Source of the DNA: Asaia bogorensis NBRC 16594
GTDB lineage: Bacteria > Pseudomonadota > Alphaproteobacteria > Acetobacterales > Acetobacteraceae
Length of the DNA: 64,000 nt
Assembly (NCBI RefSeq): GCF_001547995.1
Contig: NZ_AP014690.1
Location: 2,353,001 to 2,417,000, forward strand
Reading direction: 5' to 3'
The translations under genes and the position numbers were made by a program. Position 1 is the stretch's first letter, and each line of letters begins with the position of its first letter. Under the pieces are notes generated by a model. The model was not told where the DNA came from. It did not search any database and saw nothing but the letters and a program-made list of their open reading frames with translations. Below are positions 56,229 through 64,000 of this stretch, in pieces.

Positions 56229-56640
56229 GTGCCATCCTCCCCGCCAGGAACGTCTCATCGGCGCCGTACTGCCATGTTGGCGACAAGCATAGGCAGTATC
56301 TTCCGCACAGAAATACAGAAGATGGGGCACACCATGTGATCGTTCACAATTAATTAACTCATAATTCCCTGACATAGAAGAAATCGACACGCAACGAGCT
56401 GATATATCAGAACTTATTATAGATGCATTCTATCCCATATTTTGATTATACAAACATTCATTTTGGCGGATAACTAAGTCCATGTTTTCCCGGTGTTTTC
56501 AGATGTCCCCTCAATGGTGAGGCGGCATATCCCGACTGGTTTCTTGCGCTAAAAAAAACGTGAATTTTCCGCGCGAGAAGCAGGACCGCATATCCTGACA
56601 GCCGAACCCAAACGGCTCGGTAGTCGGTCATCAAACATGA
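56229..56640. other. Intergenic region with Hint gene 1 promoter area
   Basis: The 410 bases before the Hint 1 start are AT-rich between about 56340 and 56470, in contrast to the flanking genes. No gene is supported. The promoter of Hint gene 1 is expected here on the minus strand, but I cannot choose a -35/-10 pair. Confidence 0.45.
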
Positions 56641-56676
56641 AAAAGGGCGGAAGGGGTCGATACCCCCTTCCGCCCC
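56641..56676 (-). terminator. Rho-independent terminator of Hint gene 2
   Basis: A perfect 12-base-pair stem GGGCGGAAGGGG / CCCCTTCCGCCC (56646-56657 and 56665-56676) is followed, read on the minus strand, by TTTTT. It begins 21 bases after the Hint 2 stop, so the two Hint genes are separate transcription units. Confidence 0.88.
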
Positions 56677-56696
56677 GCCGTACTGATCAGGATCGC

Positions 56697-58934
56697 TTAC
56701 CCAGCGGCGGCCTGATCAACGTCTGCTTCCTTTTCAATCAGATACGGGCCACCCGCCTGGATCTCGATTGAAAGCATAGCAGCAACGCCCGAACGCATAT
56801 CCGTCAACGGAAGAACTGCATTCCCCGTTGTCCAGCGATGAGCGCCCTGCTCGCGGTTAGCCCAGCCAGACAACGCATCTGCCTTGAGGTGCGTATCGAG
56901 CACGCGAGTTTCACCCGCTTCCCAAATCTGAATTTCCCCGACGAGCACACCGAGGCGACGGCGGTCATCTACAAACGGTCCAACCATGTCGACCGGGCGG
57001 GCAGTCCTAGAGACGATACGTAATTCGCTCGCATCAGCTGGCACCATGAAGACGTGCGCACGACCCGTCTTGCGCAGAGCACGGATCACACGCCCAGATG
57101 TATCAACCAGATGCAGATCGGAATCCTCAGTCGTCGCAGCAGGAAGCGCGATTCGCTCCATACCGAGAACCTTCGCCCGCGCTTCGAGTTCATTGAAGAG
57201 AGGCTCGACAAAATCGCGCTCGACCTTCAGCGGCGCAGCGGCATGGAGAGCCCAATCCCGCTGGGGGGCATTCAGCAAACGCACAACCGGGCTATTCAGC
57301 GAAAAGGTCTTGCGATCGCCAGTGTCAAGATAGCTTTCGCTCAGTGCACCATCAGACCAAATAATCGAATGTTCGTCCGTTTCCACATGATAAAAATCGA
57401 ACTGGGTAATAGTGCGATCATAGAAGATACTACTTCCATTTACCAGCATACGAGCCGGCACAAAGGCACCGTTCAGGAACATGGCGTGCTCAGGCGTTAC
57501 AAGCAGATCCTTATGCGGCACATTCTCACCAAGCGCATTCTGCTTAATACGTACCGGATAACCGGCTTCATCGTCGGGCAATCCCTGACGAACCGTGGTC
57601 GAGCGATGACCGGTCCAGATAATTTCACGCAGCACTTCTTTACCATTGACCATGGCAAGCACTTGATCGCCCACGACCAGATTCTCAACCGCAATCTCGC
57701 CGCGATCGGTGCGAATCATGGTCCCCTTTAGAAAGCACTTGTCGTACACGAGGACCATGCTTCCGTCAGTGGGATCGGCCTCCAAATGATAGTCAGACGC
57801 CACACCTGCGGTCAACGAACCGGTCCACATCACCGTGCCGTCTGCGTTCAGGACAGATATCGTATTACCTGACGCCTGGATCGTCGCACCGGAATTGTAG
57901 AGGAGGCTGTCAATATCCAACCGGCTTTTCCAGCCCATTCTGGTAATACCACTCAGAACCGCCCCAGACTCGAGTACCAGCAGGCCACCAGCACCACCGT
58001 CTTTTGTGGTTCCAGCGAGCACGCCGTTTACAAGCGTTGCACCCGAAGCAAGAGACAATGTACCACCGCCGGATATTGTTGCTGCAGATATCACCGCGGC
58101 CATATCCGCTGACGCAGCACCCGCTGCTTGAACCTGAACCCCGTTCACGACACCATTGGCATTTACATGCAGCGTTCCGCCCGACCCGATCGTAAACGAG
58201 GAGCCGACTCCCCCAGCGTAAACCTCGATACGACCACCTGCCGAAGCAATCGATCCGCTGGCAACGCCACCAGCCGAGATGAGCTGGGTCCCCGCGCTGA
58301 ATATGCTTTTGAGAGCACTTGCCCCAGATGAAACGAACTGGGTGCCGCCGATGAGACTTCCCACATCTGTGCCACCCGAGACGAGCATCTCCGTAGAGCC
58401 GACGTCAAATGTACCCCTAGAGATGACACCAGACCCTGCGAAAGCTTGCCCCTTGATAGTGAAGCCGCCACCAGCCAGCGCATAACCGCCAGCCAAGACA
58501 TGGGAATCGATAACGGTTCCAGCACCACCACCTTCGCCAGAGACAGTCGAAGCCAGCAAACCACCGTTCGAACCGATAGTCACGCCACTTACGAAGCCAC
58601 CGTTTGCAGCTGCAAAGGAGCCACTGTTCATAGCCGTTCCGCCTGCCGCAGTACCGCCATAAACACCCATGGCGACGCCGCCAAAGCCTACAGTCGAGCC
58701 GGAAACAATGCCACCGGCGGATGCGAGCAACAACGCCGGATAGTTAGTGCCACCCGATTGGCCAGGGATAGCACCCGAATTGTTCGGACCGTTACCGAAC
58801 CCGGAGACAATTGCGCCATTCGTAACGAACCCGGCGCCCTGCACGGTCAGTGTTGCGCCACTGAGAACCGAGTAGACACCGGCTGCGCTAGAAATCTTCG
58901 CACCGCTTGCGGTGACATTGGATGTGATAGCCAT
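56697..58934 (-). CDS. AIDA-like repeat protein with Hint domain, copy 2
   Basis: The 745-residue paralogue has the same plan as copy 1: strand-loop-strand repeats at 20-330 (SGGTDVGSLIGGTQFVSSG, FSAGTQLISAGGVASGSIAS), Cys400 in YDKCFLKGTMI, TPEH (His483), DEHSIIW (His522) and a matching C-terminal domain. The Hint domains of the two copies are nearly the same, while the repeats differ more, as if the passenger varies on a fixed processing module. GAGGGA precedes ATG 58934. Base use is more AT-rich than the housekeeping genes. No signal peptide is visible. Copy 2 has its own terminator and a 634-base upstream region shared with the divergent glycosyltransferase genes. Confidence 0.82.
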   Translation of the reverse strand: MAITSNVTASGAKISSAAGVYSVLSGATLTVQGAGFVTNGAIVSGFGNGPNNSGAIPGQSGGTNYPALLLASAGGIVSGSTVGFGGVAMGVYGGTAAGGTAMNSGSFAAANGGFVSGVTIGSNGGLLASTVSGEGGGAGTVIDSHVLAGGYALAGGGFTIKGQAFAGSGVISRGTFDVGSTEMLVSGGTDVGSLIGGTQFVSSGASALKSIFSAGTQLISAGGVASGSIASAGGRIEVYAGGVGSSFTIGSGGTLHVNANGVVNGVQVQAAGAASADMAAVISAATISGGGTLSLASGATLVNGVLAGTTKDGGAGGLLVLESGAVLSGITRMGWKSRLDIDSLLYNSGATIQASGNTISVLNADGTVMWTGSLTAGVASDYHLEADPTDGSMVLVYDKCFLKGTMIRTDRGEIAVENLVVGDQVLAMVNGKEVLREIIWTGHRSTTVRQGLPDDEAGYPVRIKQNALGENVPHKDLLVTPEHAMFLNGAFVPARMLVNGSSIFYDRTITQFDFYHVETDEHSIIWSDGALSESYLDTGDRKTFSLNSPVVRLLNAPQRDWALHAAAPLKVERDFVEPLFNELEARAKVLGMERIALPAATTEDSDLHLVDTSGRVIRALRKTGRAHVFMVPADASELRIVSRTARPVDMVGPFVDDRRRLGVLVGEIQIWEAGETRVLDTHLKADALSGWANREQGAHRWTTGNAVLPLTDMRSGVAAMLSIEIQAGGPYLIEKEADVDQAAAG

Positions 58935-59568
58935 CTTTATCCCTCAACAAATAACGGTCTGATGCATCCAGCCATCGCGTGCGGCGCGATGAGGTCTTTT
59001 TAGACGCCTCAATTTACCGACCATCGACAGCGCCTCCCCTGAAGGAGAGGCACGTTGTCTATTAGCAAACAACAGATGTCATGAACTCGCGGGCGATGCA
59101 ACAAGTAAGTGTTTGTATAATGCTATCACTTTCGCGCTATCCGAAAAGTGGATGGCCTTGGCGCAGAGCGCCGCTTTGCGCGTCAAAGGAGTGAAAATTA
59201 ATACTTCGTCATAGTCAATCAAATGTAATCAATTAACTTTTGCGAACGTCAAATCGTCCTGTTAGAATCCCGATTTAAGATTGATACTGCCGTGATTTTG
59301 TTGTCGCTAATGACAATCACTGCGTCCCATTCGGTTTATGGTCTGAATTACTTTCTATGACGCTCTGTCGGGGATATTTCAGCAGCATGCAAGCGCGAGT
59401 GACTGCACCGTGGGAAAGGATATCCCTGTGCTTGGTGGAACAGAAATGCCAAGGTGTCGTGCAACAATGCAGGCGGGAAGCAGGTCGTATTTTCGTCACT
59501 GGAACATCGGGCCCAGAGCCTATACCTCGCTGCATGACAATCTTTCGCACCGATAAAGGACCCTGAGA
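58935..59568. other. Long divergent intergenic region
   Basis: The 634 bases between Hint gene 2 and the glycosyltransferase are AT-rich around 59080-59300 and hold a promoter candidate at 59240-59268. A 69-codon frame at 59357-59566 stops two bases before the GTG of the glycosyltransferase, but it has no ribosome site and no family resemblance, so I do not call it a gene. If the promoter is right, the plus-strand mRNA has a leader of almost 300 bases. Confidence 0.45.
59240..59268 (+). promoter_or_regulatory. Candidate sigma70 promoter for the glycosylation operon
   Basis: TTGCGA and TAGAAT are separated by 17 bases, matching 4 of 6 and 5 of 6 consensus positions. It lies in the AT-rich part of the divergent region and reads toward the glycosyltransferase operon. 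Confidence 0.4.
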
Positions 59569-60546
59569 GTGAAGATTATTTTTCTTAATCCGTTCAGCCC
59601 AGAAGTCATCTCGGGCGGGATCAAGGTCACCTATCAGCATGCCGAAATTCTCGCGCAGGTAGGCTACGATGTGATGGTCTACCAGCCGGCCGGCAAGCCA
59701 ACGTGGATAGAAGTCTCGGACCACATCACCGTTTGCGACAATTTCAGCGCGGCGGACGACGATATTCTGATTTTCCCTGAAATTTTAGCAGATTGGCTGC
59801 TCGAAATGGCGATGACACCGTTCGCGGGCACGAAGGTATTATTCTGCCAAAATCCTTTTTATCTTTATAGCTATAGACAGAGCGGCCAGGCTTTGCATGA
59901 CATGGGTTTCCGGCATTTCATCGTACCAGGAAATGAGACAGCCCAGTCTCTCAAAGCGGTCTTGCGCGTTCCCGAGGTATACATCATCCCGAATTCGGTT
60001 GATACAAAGCTCTTCCACCCCAGGGAAAAACAGCTTTGCATCACAACCAATCCGCGCAAATGGCCCGCAGAAAGCGTGAATTCACCGCTTTTTTTTATCA
60101 TTATGTGCATGCTGCATCTCAAATATCCTGAAACCAGCAATGTCCCCTGGAACCTCTTGGAAAACTGCAGTCAAAGCGAAGTCGCGGACATCATGGGAAA
60201 GTCAGCTATATTTCTAGCTTTGTCACGACAAGAGGCACTTCCGCTCACCCCACTTGAAGCTATGGCGTCCCGCTGCGCGCTCGTGGGCTTCCATGGGACA
60301 GGCGGAAAGGACTATGCCTCGCACCGCAATGGCCACTGGTTCTCACCGGAACAATGTGAGGAAGTCGTCGACTGTCTCGCTCAACTTATTTTTGAATTCA
60401 AGCAGAGGTCGCCACGCATTGACAGAATGCTCGACGATGCTGAAAAGACCGCTCGTCAATATTCAGTTAGCGCTACACGTCAGGCCGTTCTTCGGGTTTA
60501 CGGCGAGATATGTGCTGAACACAGCGCGCGCTGCCGCGCCGTATAG
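59569..60546 (+). CDS. GT4-type glycosyltransferase
   Basis: The 325-residue protein has an N-terminal donor fold (MKIIFLNPFSPEVISGGIKV), the PNSVDTKLFHP block, and the GT4 EX7E motif in QEALPLTPLEAM. It likely transfers a sugar from a nucleotide donor in the cytoplasm. It starts with GTG 59569 behind AAGGA. It is followed after 14 bases by the first heptosyltransferase, so it may extend or begin the glycan on the same acceptor. Parts are AT-richer than the surrounding genes, which is a weak sign of transfer. Confidence 0.8.
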   Translation: MKIIFLNPFSPEVISGGIKVTYQHAEILAQVGYDVMVYQPAGKPTWIEVSDHITVCDNFSAADDDILIFPEILADWLLEMAMTPFAGTKVLFCQNPFYLYSYRQSGQALHDMGFRHFIVPGNETAQSLKAVLRVPEVYIIPNSVDTKLFHPREKQLCITTNPRKWPAESVNSPLFFIIMCMLHLKYPETSNVPWNLLENCSQSEVADIMGKSAIFLALSRQEALPLTPLEAMASRCALVGFHGTGGKDYASHRNGHWFSPEQCEEVVDCLAQLIFEFKQRSPRIDRMLDDAEKTARQYSVSATRQAVLRVYGEICAEHSARCRAV

Positions 60547-60560
60547 CCGAGAGCATCAAA

Positions 60561-61712
60561 ATGGACCTTCCGCTGAGCCAGGTCGGCCCCGAGGGAATTA
60601 AGTACGACTTTCAGGACGGCTGCCGTATCGGCCTACCTCCTGATAAATGGCGCGTAGAAATCAAGGATACCGCCACCCAAACTCTTTTGTTCGCACAAGA
60701 TCTCGCGGCTGGCGTGGTTTGCACGACCAAGAGATACTTTGTTCCTTTTGCCTTCCGTGTCCAGCGCAGGGGTGTGACTGTATTCGAGCATGACTTCAGT
60801 CTTGTCGGCAAGGATATCCTGATTGATATGCACCTTGGCGCTCTGGGGGATCATCTGGCTTGGATGGGGCATGTCGAAGCCTTTGCCGCTCGCCATCGTT
60901 GTCGTATACATTGCCTTGTACGCCCGGGTTTCGCGGATCTATTTGCGGGACGAAACGATGCACTCATTGTTACTGAGGACCAGTCGATCCTCGAGCAAGG
61001 CTTTTACGCGCGCTACAAGGTTCTTATCTTCTTCAACGATCTGAACCGCGATCATCAGCCCACCGACTACCGGCAAGTCGGCCTGATCGTATCAGGAGCC
61101 TACATCCTGGGAATGCCCCCAAAGGAAAGACGTCCAAGGATACGCATTGCCGATGGGGGGCGCCCTATCGAGGAGCCCTATGTCTGTATCGGCACCCAAG
61201 CGACCGGCCATAACAAATATTGGAATAATCCCGAGGGCTGGCACCGCACCGTCAGCTATCTGAAGGAAAAGGGCTACCGCGTGATTTGTATCGATCGTGA
61301 TCGTGTTGCCGGTCACGAAACGATCTGGCACCATATTCCCCACGGCGCCGAGGATATGACCGGAGCCATCCCGCTGAGCGAGCGTGCAAGATGGCTCCAG
61401 CACGCCGATTTCTTTATCGGCTTGTCGAGCGGTTTGTCGTGGCTAGCGTGGGCAAGTGCCTGCCCCGTCATCATGATCAGCGGATTCACTGAGCCCTATA
61501 ACGAGTTTGAGACCCCATACCGTGTAATCAATCGACATGTCTGCAATGGTTGTTCAAATGACGTCACGATCGAGTTCGACCGTACGAACTATATGTGGTG
61601 CCCCCGTCACGCCAACACAGAGCGTGACTTCGAATGCACGAAGATGATCGCATACGAACAGGTTGAACTGATGATCAATCAGGTCATCGCCGACCGGCAG
61701 AGCCGAGGCTGA
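60561..61712 (+). CDS. TibC/Aah-like autotransporter heptosyltransferase 1
   Basis: The 383-residue protein matches the bacterial autotransporter heptosyltransferase family (TibC, Aah), which adds ADP-heptose to serines in strand-loop-strand repeats. The catalytic aspartate is likely Asp97 in LGALGDHLAW. The iron-binding cysteines are Cys328, Cys331, Cys347 and Cys359 (C-x2-C-x15-C-x11-C). Other family blocks are CIGTQATGHNKYWNNPEGWH and FFIGLSSGLSWLAWA. In TibC the iron and 12-fold ring are structural; this copy keeps the ligands. Its likely substrates are the repeats of the Hint proteins 2-5 kb away. Confidence 0.87.
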   Translation: MDLPLSQVGPEGIKYDFQDGCRIGLPPDKWRVEIKDTATQTLLFAQDLAAGVVCTTKRYFVPFAFRVQRRGVTVFEHDFSLVGKDILIDMHLGALGDHLAWMGHVEAFAARHRCRIHCLVRPGFADLFAGRNDALIVTEDQSILEQGFYARYKVLIFFNDLNRDHQPTDYRQVGLIVSGAYILGMPPKERRPRIRIADGGRPIEEPYVCIGTQATGHNKYWNNPEGWHRTVSYLKEKGYRVICIDRDRVAGHETIWHHIPHGAEDMTGAIPLSERARWLQHADFFIGLSSGLSWLAWASACPVIMISGFTEPYNEFETPYRVINRHVCNGCSNDVTIEFDRTNYMWCPRHANTERDFECTKMIAYEQVELMINQVIADRQSRG

Positions 61713-61713
61713 T

Positions 61714-63117
61714 ATGAGCAAGATTGATGCCATCATTGATTCAATCCTGAACTTCGACTCAAATGACACCTCTGGTGCGGCGTCAAACCAGCCGGCGGAC
61801 GGCGACGAAAGCGCCGAACCGCAGGCAGAGAACGACGCGACAACGACATCATCCAGCTCAAACGTATCGAGCGCTCCGGCGCTGCTTGACGGCGGCGCTT
61901 TCCCTGAACCAGCGCCGTCGCCCACACAACGTACCGAGCACGATATTGCCTTCGACTTCAACGCAGGGGCGCGCATCAGCGTGCCGCCGGGTCGCTGGCA
62001 GGTCAAAATGATGGACATGGAGCGCTCGATATATCTTTATAACGATGAAGCCAGCAATTGCACGATCCTCGGAGTAAAGCGCTACTTCATCCCCATGCGT
62101 ATCGAGGTGCAGTCGCTTGATACCAACGAGACCGTTCTCGTTCACGAATATGACTGCCGTGACCGGGACGTGGCCATATTGCTGCCTGGCAACACGTTGG
62201 GCGACGCTGTTGGATGGTTTTCCTATGCGATCAAGTTCCAGGAAAAACACCACTGCCGATTAACGGTCGCCATGAACCCGGAAGCCTGCAAATTATTTGC
62301 CGGTCAGTACCCAGGGATCCGGTGTTGCACACTCGCCGAGTATGCAGCCGAACGCGATAAATTCTACGCCACGTACTATATCGGCCTCTTTTTCAGCGAT
62401 GCTGACCACAATTGGCAGCCCTCGGATTTCCGTCTGGTGGGCCTGCACCGGACAGCGGCGCATATTCTGGGCGTCGACGATCAGGAAGTACCCCCGCGTA
62501 TCACGCCATGGCCCGTCGCCACGCGCCCGATCGACAAGCCTTATGTCGTGATCGCTACCCAGGCCTCAAGCCAGTGCAAGTACTGGAATAACCCGCATGG
62601 CTGGCACAAGGTGATTGATCATCTGCACATGCTTGGCTACGAGGTCGTGTGCATCGACAAAAGCCCGGTGGGCGGTCATCGCAATCACTGGAACTATATT
62701 CCGCATGGCACCCGTGACGAAACGGGGGACCGTCCGCTCGCCGAACGCGCCTGGTGGCTCCATCACGCGGCGTTCTTTATCGGCCTCTCAAGTGGCCTGT
62801 CCTGGCTCGCTTGGGCAGCCAGAACGCCGGTTGTCATGATCAGTGGATTTACCCATCCGTCAAACGAGTTCCATACGCCCTATCGCGTGTTCAATCCTCA
62901 TGTCTGCAACAGTTGCTGGCATGATATCAGAACACCCTTCGAGCACAGCGATATCCTCTTTTGCCCACGCCATGCGGACACGCCCCGGCAGTTCGAATGC
63001 ACCAAACTGATCACGCCCGAACATGTCATCGCTTACTGCGACAAACTGCATGCGCAACACGCCACGGTGACAGTGCCTTCCTCCGACGACAGCGAACAGG
63101 CTTTGCAAGATGTATGA
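61714..63117 (+). CDS. TibC/Aah-like autotransporter heptosyltransferase 2
   Basis: The 467-residue second copy has the same core as copy 1: Asp164 in GNTLGDAVGW, ATQASSQCKYWNNPHGWH, FFIGLSSGLSWLAWA, and Cys398, Cys401, Cys417 and Cys429 with identical spacing. It differs by an N-terminal extension of about 75 residues rich in Ser, Thr, Ala, Glu and Asp, likely disordered, and a short acidic tail. It starts one base after the stop of copy 1. Two paralogous enzymes next to two paralogous repeat proteins suggest paired specificity, or that they act as a hetero-oligomer. Confidence 0.87.
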   Translation: MSKIDAIIDSILNFDSNDTSGAASNQPADGDESAEPQAENDATTTSSSSNVSSAPALLDGGAFPEPAPSPTQRTEHDIAFDFNAGARISVPPGRWQVKMMDMERSIYLYNDEASNCTILGVKRYFIPMRIEVQSLDTNETVLVHEYDCRDRDVAILLPGNTLGDAVGWFSYAIKFQEKHHCRLTVAMNPEACKLFAGQYPGIRCCTLAEYAAERDKFYATYYIGLFFSDADHNWQPSDFRLVGLHRTAAHILGVDDQEVPPRITPWPVATRPIDKPYVVIATQASSQCKYWNNPHGWHKVIDHLHMLGYEVVCIDKSPVGGHRNHWNYIPHGTRDETGDRPLAERAWWLHHAAFFIGLSSGLSWLAWAARTPVVMISGFTHPSNEFHTPYRVFNPHVCNSCWHDIRTPFEHSDILFCPRHADTPRQFECTKLITPEHVIAYCDKLHAQHATVTVPSSDDSEQALQDV

Positions 63118-64000
63118 AGACGAACAGGCCATTGTCGGAACAGAGGCCTGGAAGGAACGCACGCTCGTCGATTTGCTCAGGCTCCGCCGCCTGACGAAAA
63201 AGGAAAATCCGATTTTCCTTTTTCTCGGTGATGGAGAGAACGTCACCGAAACGCTAAGCGCCGTCGAACTGCATGAGCGTGCAGCGTCGGCAGGTGCCCA
63301 TCTCGCACGTACCCTGCCCAAGGGCGCCCATGTCGTTCTCCTTTTCGAAAACGGCATCGAGTATATCGTGGCTTTCTTTGCGTGCCTGTATGCAGGGCAC
63401 GTGCCTGTTTCAGGTGTCTATCCCAGCGCCATCGGGGCTACGGAACGCTTTGCTTTCATACTGCAGGACAGTGAGGCAAAGGCTGTACTGGGCAAACGCG
63501 ATACACTGACCCTCTTCCATCAGGGGCAGGCCGCCAAAAGTGGCTTGAAGTGGATTCCGCTTGAGAGCGCTCTCAAGGCGGTGCCGCTTGATGAGCCGGT
63601 CGCGCTCACATCCGATACACTGGCTGTCATCCAGTACACCTCGGGCTCGACGGAAAACCCGAAAGGCGTTTGCCTCACCCATCGCAACATCTGCCACAAT
63701 ATTCACGCGCAACTCATTTCGTTTCAATATCAGGACAATGATACCGGGCTGAGCTGGCTGCCATTTACCCATGATATGGGTCTGGTTGGCGCCGTGCTTC
63801 CTGCACTGGCTGCGGGCAATCCCTTCTACTTCATGGGACCTGACAAGTTTATCGAGAAGCCATCGCGCTGGCTTCAGGCGATCAGCCGATATGGCGCAAC
63901 CATTTCCGGCGGCCCGGATTTTGCGTACCGCTATTGCGCCCGCCTGCCAGAGCAGGACATTTCGCCTGACTGGAACTTTTCACGCTGGACCATTGCCTTC
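63110..64000 (+). CDS. Fatty-acyl-AMP ligase, cut by the window end
   Basis: The first 297 codons are present without a stop. ATG 63110 overlaps the stop of heptosyltransferase 2 by eight bases. The P-loop QYTSGSTENPKG is intact, and WLPFTHDMGLVG and SGGPDFAYRYC are typical of fatty-acyl-AMP ligases (FAAL), which activate a fatty acid as acyl-adenylate and load it on an acyl carrier protein instead of CoA. The FAAL-specific insertion may be present but cannot be judged. Co-translation with the heptosyltransferases and proximity to the PKS suggest it primes the PKS or acylates another carrier. Confidence 0.9.
   Translation, partial: MYEDEQAIVGTEAWKERTLVDLLRLRRLTKKENPIFLFLGDGENVTETLSAVELHERAASAGAHLARTLPKGAHVVLLFENGIEYIVAFFACLYAGHVPVSGVYPSAIGATERFAFILQDSEAKAVLGKRDTLTLFHQGQAAKSGLKWIPLESALKAVPLDEPVALTSDTLAVIQYTSGSTENPKGVCLTHRNICHNIHAQLISFQYQDNDTGLSWLPFTHDMGLVGAVLPALAAGNPFYFMGPDKFIEKPSRWLQAISRYGATISGGPDFAYRYCARLPEQDISPDWNFSRWTIAF

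Noticed and set aside
54015-58934. Hint domains as true inteins that splice
   Set aside because: The cleavage Cys and both His motifs are present, but no C-terminal Asn followed by Ser, Thr or Cys is evident after the Hint core, so splicing is unlikely.
54015-58934. Classical type V autotransporters
   Set aside because: The repeats fit, but there is no signal peptide and no C-terminal beta-barrel.
59357-59566. A 69-codon frame ending two bases before the glycosyltransferase
   Set aside because: No ribosome site and no similarity; its position next to the GTG start is probably chance.
1-64000. CRISPR arrays, rRNA, tRNA, insertion sequences
   Set aside because: I saw no spaced direct repeats, no tRNA-like cloverleaf with a conserved T-arm, no rRNA and no transposase.

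Overview
The window looks like chromosome of an acetic acid bacterium (Acetobacteraceae). The main support is a close match to Gluconobacter-type gluconate 5-dehydrogenase (gno), an OprB-type sugar porin, 5-aminolevulinate synthase of the alphaproteobacterial type, GC-rich coding DNA, and Hint-domain repeat proteins of a kind I associate with this family. I cannot fix the genus from sequence alone; an Asaia/Kozakia/Gluconacetobacter-like organism is a guess.

Layout. 1-850: AT-rich start, then about 500 bases with no recognisable gene. 0.85-5 kb: N-acetylglucosamine uptake and deacetylation (nagP, nagA) and an OprB porin. 5-8.6 kb (minus): adenine deaminase and a flavin-dependent-halogenase-like protein. 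8.7-11.4 kb: a small helix-hairpin-helix protein, then feoA-feoB plus a FeoB-associated Cys-rich peptide behind a Fur-like box. 11.5-17.1 kb (minus): HAD phosphatase and xdhABC. 17.2-20.5 kb: HU, then exported adenosine-deaminase-like and nucleoside-permease-family proteins. With adenine deaminase and xanthine dehydrogenase these make a purine-salvage and catabolism neighbourhood. 20.6-23.2 kb: AraC regulator, SAM methyltransferase, free methionine-R-sulfoxide reductase.

23.2-27.9 kb is a sulfide/persulfide module: TauE permease, a PTP-like/SQR fusion and a metallo-beta-lactamase persulfide dioxygenase on the minus strand, divergent from a peroxiredoxin and an ArsR/BigR-like repressor that has no cysteine. 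A palindromic operator candidate lies between the two arms. 28-33.8 kb: a lipoprotein acid phosphatase and the assimilatory sulfate genes cysH-cysD-cysNC with cysG. 34-45.9 kb: gno, a large hybrid sensor kinase, a large MscS-type channel, hemA, a degenerate EAL-domain protein, and an MFS transporter closed by a strong bidirectional terminator.

46-64 kb is the most unusual part. On the minus strand are a 2114-residue highly reducing polyketide synthase (KS-AT-DH-ER-KR-ACP, no thioesterase), an adenylate-forming-enzyme homologue that has lost its P-loop and its C-terminal lysine, and two paralogous proteins that join AIDA-like strand-loop-strand repeats to a Hedgehog/intein-type Hint domain. 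On the plus strand are a GT4 glycosyltransferase, two TibC/Aah-like autotransporter heptosyltransferases with an intact four-cysteine iron site, and a fatty-acyl-AMP ligase cut by the window end. My reading is that the heptosyltransferases glycosylate the repeats of the Hint proteins, and that the Hint domains self-cleave. The nearby PKS and acyl-AMP ligase may build a lipid for the same surface structure. The glycosylation link rests on family knowledge; the lipid link is only an inference.
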